A stretch of DNA of 19,377 nucleotides from DRGT01 sp022567895 (GTDB taxonomy: Archaea; Thermoproteota; Nitrososphaeria; Nitrososphaerales; Nitrosopumilaceae). Each line of letters opens with the position of its first letter. Within the stretch, counting starts at the first letter, position 1. Positions 15,906 through 19,377 of this stretch are shown piece by piece. Under the pieces are notes generated by a model that was not told the DNA's origin, made no database searches, and saw nothing but the letters and a program-made list of their open reading frames with translations. A program made the position numbers and the translations under genes. Where the stretch lies: the NCBI GenBank assembly GCA_022567895.1, contig JADFGC010000020.1:1-19377 (forward strand). The letters are read 5' to 3'.

Positions 15906-16673
15906 TTGAAAATTTCAACGATTTACCTTTACAACGAACCTTCTGTTCCTGAAATAGACATTTCAAGATTATCCGATTTTTTAAAAAATACTTTTTCTGT
16001 GACGGTTCAAGTTAGAAAAAATATTTTCAAATATGCGAATGATACAACTGCAAAAGAAATTGCTGCCTGCAGAATTTACAAAACAAGAAAACCATTTGAA
16101 AAACATGAACCAACAGAAGAAGAAATAATTTTTGAAAAATCAAATATTGTTGATACAGCTACAACAGAAAATATTATACTGTATGATGGATTTGAATTTC
16201 AAAAAGTAATTGCAAGTTTGATTCCAAGTAATGAAGCATCATTAGATCAATTGCATATAGTTTTTACAAACAAACTAACATGTACATATGATCAAAGTGA
16301 TTTTAGATATCATGGAAGAGCAATAATAGGTTCAAACCCATCAATTATATCTACGACTGGAATTATTGAGGCGCCAGCAAAACCTAGAGAATATTATTTT
16401 GATTTGCTTTCAAATTTCACAAAAGGGGTAAACATTAATTCTGTAAAGAAAAAATACAAAGGAACTTATCTAGAATATCACGATCAGAGACTTTCAAAAA
16501 TTATTGAAGGGTATCTGATGCAAGCTATATTCTATTTTCAAACAGGTGAGCCATTTTGTGATAAGCAGGATTGCAGACTTTTTAATGCACATTGGCAAAA
16601 GGATTTACTTTATTCTCAATTAGAAGTTGGCAAGTTATGTGACAAACATCAACACATTCTTAACAATTGGTGA
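15906..16673 (+). CDS. Archaemetzincin-like / DUF6775-like protein without visible HExxH
   Basis: This 255-residue protein probably belongs to a family related to archaemetzincin zinc peptidases (DUF6775-like). This is judged from the overall layout and the C-terminal cysteine cluster, not from a clear motif. The segment FRYHGRAIIGSNPSIISTTGII (about 133-154) resembles the strand before the metzincin helix. Where HExxHxxGxxH would be expected, the sequence is KIIEGYLMQAIFYFQTG (about 198-214), with no histidine triad. Then follows EPFCDKQDC...GKLCDKH, with Cys218, Cys223, Cys245 and His248, a possible structural zinc site. If the relation is right, it is an inactive or altered-chemistry member. 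The start is TTG, and there is no other start in its N-terminal half. It lies between thi4 and trxB, all rightward. Confidence 0.75.
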   Translation: MKISTIYLYNEPSVPEIDISRLSDFLKNTFSVTVQVRKNIFKYANDTTAKEIAACRIYKTRKPFEKHEPTEEEIIFEKSNIVDTATTENIILYDGFEFQKVIASLIPSNEASLDQLHIVFTNKLTCTYDQSDFRYHGRAIIGSNPSIISTTGIIEAPAKPREYYFDLLSNFTKGVNINSVKKKYKGTYLEYHDQRLSKIIEGYLMQAIFYFQTGEPFCDKQDCRLFNAHWQKDLLYSQLEVGKLCDKHQHILNNW

Positions 16674-16678
16674 ATGAC

Positions 16679-16688
16679 TTAAATTATT
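16679..16688 (+). promoter_or_regulatory. TATA-like promoter element of trxB
   Basis: TTAAATTATT is centred about 23 bases before the GTG at 16707, fitting a leaderless mRNA. Confidence 0.35.
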
Positions 16689-16706
16689 CGACAAAAAAAT
16701 GATTTT

Positions 16707-17642
16707 GTGTCTGACGGTACTAAAACAAAATATGGTGTAATAATTATTGGTGCAGGCCCAGCTGGATATACAGCTGGCATTTATTCTGCTAGAGCAAGAC
16801 ATGATACCTTGATTATTTCTGGAATCCTTCCGGGTGGACAATTAGTCAATACCACTGATGTTGAAAACTATCCTGGTTTTGAAAATGGAATTATGGGACC
16901 TGATTTGATGATGGTTTGGAGAAAGCAAACAGAAAGAATGGGAGCAACTATTGTAGATGATGAGGTTGTTAAAGTTGATTTTAAAAATAAACCATTCAAG
17001 GTTTCCACTGCATCAACTGAATACCAAGCAGATGCAGTCATAATTGGCACTGGAGCAAACCCTAGAAAATTAGGTTTGGAAGGAGAACAAAGCTTTGCGG
17101 GTAAAGGAGTTTCATATTGTGCTACCTGTGATGGTCCATTCTTCAGGAACTTAGAACTCGTTGTTGCAGGTGGTGGGGATTCCGCAATGGAAGAAAGCAC
17201 ATTTCTAACAAAATTTGCAACTAAGGTGCATATTGTACATAGGAGAAAAGAATTACGTGCAAGCAAAGTTATGCAAGAACGTGCATTCAATAATCCCAAG
17301 ATTCAGTTTCATTGGAATTCAGAAATTGAAGAGATCAATGGAAATGAAAAGGTTCAACATGTTATTTTGAAAGATATTCAATCAAATGAAAAAACTAAAC
17401 TTGAGGTAGGAGGAGTTTTTGTTGCAATTGGACATGAACCAAACACAAAGTTATTCCAGGATCAAATGGAATTAGATGAACAAGGATATATTGTTTTGAA
17501 AAACCACACTGAAACAAGTGTTCCTGGAGTTTTTGCTGCAGGAGATGTACATGATCATAGATACCGACAGGCAGTTACGGCTGCAGGTTACGGTTGTATG
17601 GCAGCAATAGATGTTGATAAGTATCTAACTGAAAACAAATAG
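16707..17642 (+). CDS. trxB: Thioredoxin reductase
   Basis: This 311-residue low-molecular-weight flavoprotein disulfide reductase transfers electrons from NADPH through FAD and a redox dithiol to thioredoxin. The FAD motif is VIIIGAGPAGYTAG (about 11-24). The redox-active pair is CATC (Cys138, Cys141). The NADPH site has VVAGGGDSAMEES and HRRKELRA (about 178-185), with the arginines that prefer NADPH. The C-terminal FAD site is TSVPGVFAAGDV. Length is normal. The start is GTG. The stop codon directly abuts the stop of the convergent cysteine synthase. It probably supplies reduced thioredoxin for general thiol homeostasis and possibly for the nearby sulfur enzymes. Confidence 0.96.
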   Translation: MSDGTKTKYGVIIIGAGPAGYTAGIYSARARHDTLIISGILPGGQLVNTTDVENYPGFENGIMGPDLMMVWRKQTERMGATIVDDEVVKVDFKNKPFKVSTASTEYQADAVIIGTGANPRKLGLEGEQSFAGKGVSYCATCDGPFFRNLELVVAGGGDSAMEESTFLTKFATKVHIVHRRKELRASKVMQERAFNNPKIQFHWNSEIEEINGNEKVQHVILKDIQSNEKTKLEVGGVFVAIGHEPNTKLFQDQMELDEQGYIVLKNHTETSVPGVFAAGDVHDHRYRQAVTAAGYGCMAAIDVDKYLTENK

Positions 17643-17656
17643 CTACATGTAGGCTA
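17640..17656. repeat. Imperfect palindrome across two convergent stop codons
   Basis: CTACATGTAG (17643-17652) is a perfect 10-bp palindrome, extended imperfectly by TAGC and GCTA on either side. It contains the stop codons of trxB and of the cysteine synthase and could fold in both transcripts. Confidence 0.35.
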
Positions 17657-18647
17657 TTTCTGAAATGTGTTTTGCTTCTTTTAGATCATTATCAAATTCT
17701 TCTTCAGTCATTACTTTTTGTTCAGCATATACACTCTTGAATTTTCTTCCATCATCTGCAAATATTCCTACGACACAGGCAGGTCCATCAATTTTGTATT
17801 TCTTCATACAAGCATAGACAGCTGCAGATGATGGACTAATCAAAAGTTTATCCTTTTCAAAGACCTCTTTTACAACTCCAAACGCTTCTGCATTTGTGAC
17901 TGAAACCCAATCATCAACAACATTCTCACGTTTTAGGAATAAGTCGGGTTTAGCAGATTCTTCAAAATTTCTCCATCCCTGGATTAAATGATTTTGTTGT
18001 GGTTGACATCCAATAATCTTGACATTTGAATTTTTTTCCTTTAGATATGTACCAACTCCAGTAATTATGCCCCCAGTACCAACACCGGTAAAAAAGTGAG
18101 TGACTTTGCCTTCTGTTTGTTTCCAAATTTCTGGACCAGTTCCTTTGTAATGACCCATAAAGTTGGCTTCATTTGCATATTGATTTGGAGAGTAATAAGT
18201 ATCGGGTCTTGATGAAGCAATGGATGTTGCCAACGCAATGCTTTGATCAGTTCCAGCACCAACTTTTGGACACAGATCATCACTTGTTTCAAAAACTTTT
18301 GCTCCAAGAGAACGAATAATATCTTTAGTTTCGTTACTTACTTTTTCTGGAATGACAATCTCAACTTTGTATCCTAAAAGATTACCAATTCCAGTTAATG
18401 CAATTCCGGTGTTTCCTGATGTTGGTTCAATGATAATGCTGTGATTTTTTTTCAAAATTCCTTTTTCTTCGCCATCTTTAATCATCCAAAATGCTGCTCT
18501 ATCTTTTACAGAACCAAATGGATTGTGTCCTTCAAGTTTTGCAAAATAAGTCAAGTTGTTTTTTGATAAAGAATCTAACTTCACAAGTGGAGTATTTCCT
18601 ATTTTGTTTAAAATTTCTGTATCGGTGATGGCTATTGAAGCCGTGAT
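17643..18647 (-). CDS. Cysteine synthase (CysK/CysM family), apparent ATC start
   Basis: This PLP enzyme makes cysteine from sulfide and an activated serine. Motifs are NPFGSVKDRAA with the PLP lysine (Lys48 in the extended protein), PTSGNTG, GVGTGGIITGVGTYL and ISPSSAAV. Beginning at the first ordinary start, GTG at 18584, would give 313 residues but drop the conserved N-terminus. The same frame continues upstream through ITDTEILNKIGNTPLVKLD, which is the family's IGNTPL segment, back to a TAA at 18660-18662. No ATG, GTG or TTG is in that stretch. The ATC at 18647 overlaps the tusA stop (TAATC) and lies four bases after AGGTGA, so it is my best start, giving 334 residues. The frame and family are certain; the start codon is inferred. 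Confidence 0.93.
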   Translation of the reverse strand: MTASIAITDTEILNKIGNTPLVKLDSLSKNNLTYFAKLEGHNPFGSVKDRAAFWMIKDGEEKGILKKNHSIIIEPTSGNTGIALTGIGNLLGYKVEIVIPEKVSNETKDIIRSLGAKVFETSDDLCPKVGAGTDQSIALATSIASSRPDTYYSPNQYANEANFMGHYKGTGPEIWKQTEGKVTHFFTGVGTGGIITGVGTYLKEKNSNVKIIGCQPQQNHLIQGWRNFEESAKPDLFLKRENVVDDWVSVTNAEAFGVVKEVFEKDKLLISPSSAAVYACMKKYKIDGPACVVGIFADDGRKFKSVYAEQKVMTEEEFDNDLKEAKHISEIAYM

Positions 18648-18880
18648 TATTTCACCTTTTTAATTGTAAATTCAATGACACTGTCATGTTTCTTCATTTC
18701 AACAAGTTCATGACCATTTCGTGAAACCCATCTTGAAATGTCATCTTCTGCTGCTGGATCATCAGATTTTACTGTTATTACATCTCCTGTTTGCATTTTT
18801 TCTATTGCAATTTTTGTTCTGAATACTGGTTCAGGACAAAACAATCCAGTGCAATCTAGATTTGTAACATTTTCTGAAAT
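18647..18880 (-). CDS. tusA: TusA-family sulfur carrier protein, apparent ATT start
   Basis: This small sulfur-transfer protein carries persulfide on a conserved cysteine. The diagnostic motif is LDCTGLFCPEPV, in which the CPxP cysteine is the sulfur-binding residue. It is followed by the fold's GDVITVKSDDPAAEDDISRW and GHELVEMKK. An ordinary TTG start at 18844 would begin at FCPEPV and lose the conserved LDxxGLxCP beginning. The frame is open upstream to a TGA at 18887-18889 without ATG, GTG or TTG. An ATT at 18880, six bases after AGGTGA, gives a 77-residue protein beginning (M)SENVTNLD, the normal TusA length. The stop codon overlaps the proposed cysteine synthase start, so the two form an operon that links sulfur carriage to cysteine formation. 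Confidence 0.9.
   Translation of the reverse strand: MSENVTNLDCTGLFCPEPVFRTKIAIEKMQTGDVITVKSDDPAAEDDISRWVSRNGHELVEMKKHDSVIEFTIKKVK
18652..18657 (-). promoter_or_regulatory. Shine-Dalgarno site of the cysteine synthase gene
   Basis: AGGTGA lies inside the last codons of tusA, four bases before the ATC at 18647. It is far from the GTG at 18584, so it supports initiation upstream of that GTG. Confidence 0.6.
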
Positions 18881-18886
18881 ATCAAG

Positions 18887-18892
18887 TCACCT
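18887..18892 (-). promoter_or_regulatory. Shine-Dalgarno site of tusA
   Basis: AGGTGA lies six bases before the ATT at 18880 and 42 bases before the TTG at 18844. It argues for initiation at the ATT. Confidence 0.55.
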
Positions 18893-18910
18893 AATTTTTT
18901 GTCCGGTTTG

Positions 18911-18920
18911 TCATATTAAA
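18911..18920 (-). promoter_or_regulatory. TATA-like promoter element of tusA-cysteine synthase
   Basis: TTTAATATGA on the minus strand predicts transcription start near 18889-18893, just at or before the Shine-Dalgarno. The mRNA would have a very short leader. Confidence 0.4.
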
Positions 18921-18939
18921 AGCTACTCGAGTTTAGCTT
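18920..18939 (-). repeat. Inverted repeat upstream of the tusA TATA element
   Basis: AAGCTA and TAGCTT are separated by eight bases and flank a CTCGAG core. The repeat sits between the PHP gene's stop and the tusA TATA element. It could be an operator or, with the following TTTT, a 3'-end hairpin of the PHP transcript. Confidence 0.35.
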
Positions 18940-18958
18940 GTCCTACTTGAAAAAAATC

Positions 18959-19377
18959 TTAAATTGACATCTTGAACAACGTGCCAAGATTTCTCTCCTT
19001 CATAAATGAAGGATCAAGATTCTGAAAGTTAATTTTTCTCGAAAGTCTCTTCATTGCAAAAATTGCAAATTTGTAAAATAAAATCCATAGATAGCTGTTT
19101 GGATTTCTTTCATATAATCGCAGTAATAATGAAAGATAGGTTTTTGATCGTGGATAAAATTGTGCCATGTATTCGTGAATAAATTCCTTAGAATTGTCAA
19201 CTTTGTATCGTAAATGTTCAATGGTTTCTTTTGTAGTAGCATAACCAGTATTTTGAATTTGGATTCTTTCATGCTTCATAGCAGATAAAATATCATCTAG
19301 AGTATTTTCAGATTCTATAATATTCGAACATCTTCCCAAAGTTGAAATCACGTGTGAATCGCTTCCAGCAACACCGA
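18959..19377 (-). CDS. PHP-domain phosphoesterase, C-terminal part (5' end outside window)
   Basis: The reading frame is open to the window edge. The first visible residues GVAGSDSHVISTLGRCSNII carry the C-terminal metal-ligand motif of PHP (polymerase and histidinol phosphatase) domains, GSDSH...LG, followed by the final helix TLDDILSAMKHERIQIQ. Members are metal-dependent phosphoesterases acting on small phosphates or nucleotides; the substrate is unknown here. About 95 further residues follow, mostly helical, with a hydrophobic stretch SYLWILFYKFAIFAMKRL near the end. This stretch could be an amphipathic or membrane-touching helix and is not part of the usual PHP fold. A GTG at 19351 lies within the conserved motif and is not the start. 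Confidence 0.82.
   Translation of the reverse strand, partial: GVAGSDSHVISTLGRCSNIIESENTLDDILSAMKHERIQIQNTGYATTKETIEHLRYKVDNSKEFIHEYMAQFYPRSKTYLSLLLRLYERNPNSYLWILFYKFAIFAMKRLSRKINFQNLDPSFMKERNLGTLFKMSI

Noticed and set aside
16868..17299. Minus-strand open frame opposite trxB
   Set aside because: It lies entirely within the clear thioredoxin reductase gene and shows no family features.
18582..18584. GTG at 18584 as the true start of the cysteine synthase
   Set aside because: It lies inside the conserved IGNTPLVKL segment, and no Shine-Dalgarno or promoter element is placed for it.
18842..18844. TTG at 18844 as the true start of tusA
   Set aside because: It would begin at the CPxP motif and remove the conserved LDxxGL strand. 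The Shine-Dalgarno is 42 bases upstream.

Overview
The window looks like chromosomal DNA from an ammonia-oxidising thaumarchaeon (Nitrososphaerota) of the Nitrosopumilus type. The grounds are an AT-rich, very compact gene layout and archaeal informational genes: a proteasome beta subunit, TrmI, a DRG-type GTPase with a TGS domain, and an archaeal PUA protein. TTG and GTG starts are frequent. Many genes have an archaeal TATA-like element 23-27 bases before the start codon, as expected for leaderless transcripts. The species is not identified. I saw no tRNA, rRNA, CRISPR array, insertion sequence or prophage, and no stretch over 300 bases lacks a gene.

Left part (1-7451). The 3' part of homoserine dehydrogenase and a PUA RNA-binding protein run rightward. 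They meet a leftward housekeeping series: archaeal phosphoglycolate phosphatase-type HAD protein, argS, trmI, nnrD, an M20 peptidase and psmB. The beta subunit has alanine at the expected catalytic threonine position.

Middle (7452-12254). A DUF504-like protein and a DRG GTPase are followed by two very small genes: a 58-residue zinc ribbon and a 34-residue protein that is 19/34 Lys/Arg. A leftward pair follows: a collagen-like protein with about 95 uninterrupted Gly-X-Y triplets and a 94-residue unknown. Divergent from it is a TPR protein with a probable winged helix.

Right part (12256-19377) is a sulfur-handling neighbourhood: two-domain rhodanese, siroheme nitrite/sulfite reductase, Thi4 thiazole synthase with the sulfur-donor-type cysteine, an archaemetzincin-like protein without a visible HExxH, thioredoxin reductase, cysteine synthase, TusA and a truncated PHP phosphoesterase. 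A plausible reading is that sulfite is reduced to sulfide and fixed into cysteine, while rhodanese and TusA carry sulfane sulfur and thioredoxin reductase supplies thiol reductant. This is inferred from gene content only.

The most unusual observations are four. First, tusA and the cysteine synthase gene lack any ATG, GTG or TTG ahead of their conserved N-termini; each has a Shine-Dalgarno match placed before an ATT or ATC codon. Second, the collagen-like protein has no recognisable signal peptide. Third, there is the 34-residue basic protein. Fourth, a 16-bp perfect palindrome sits between the divergent sir-like and thi4 genes.
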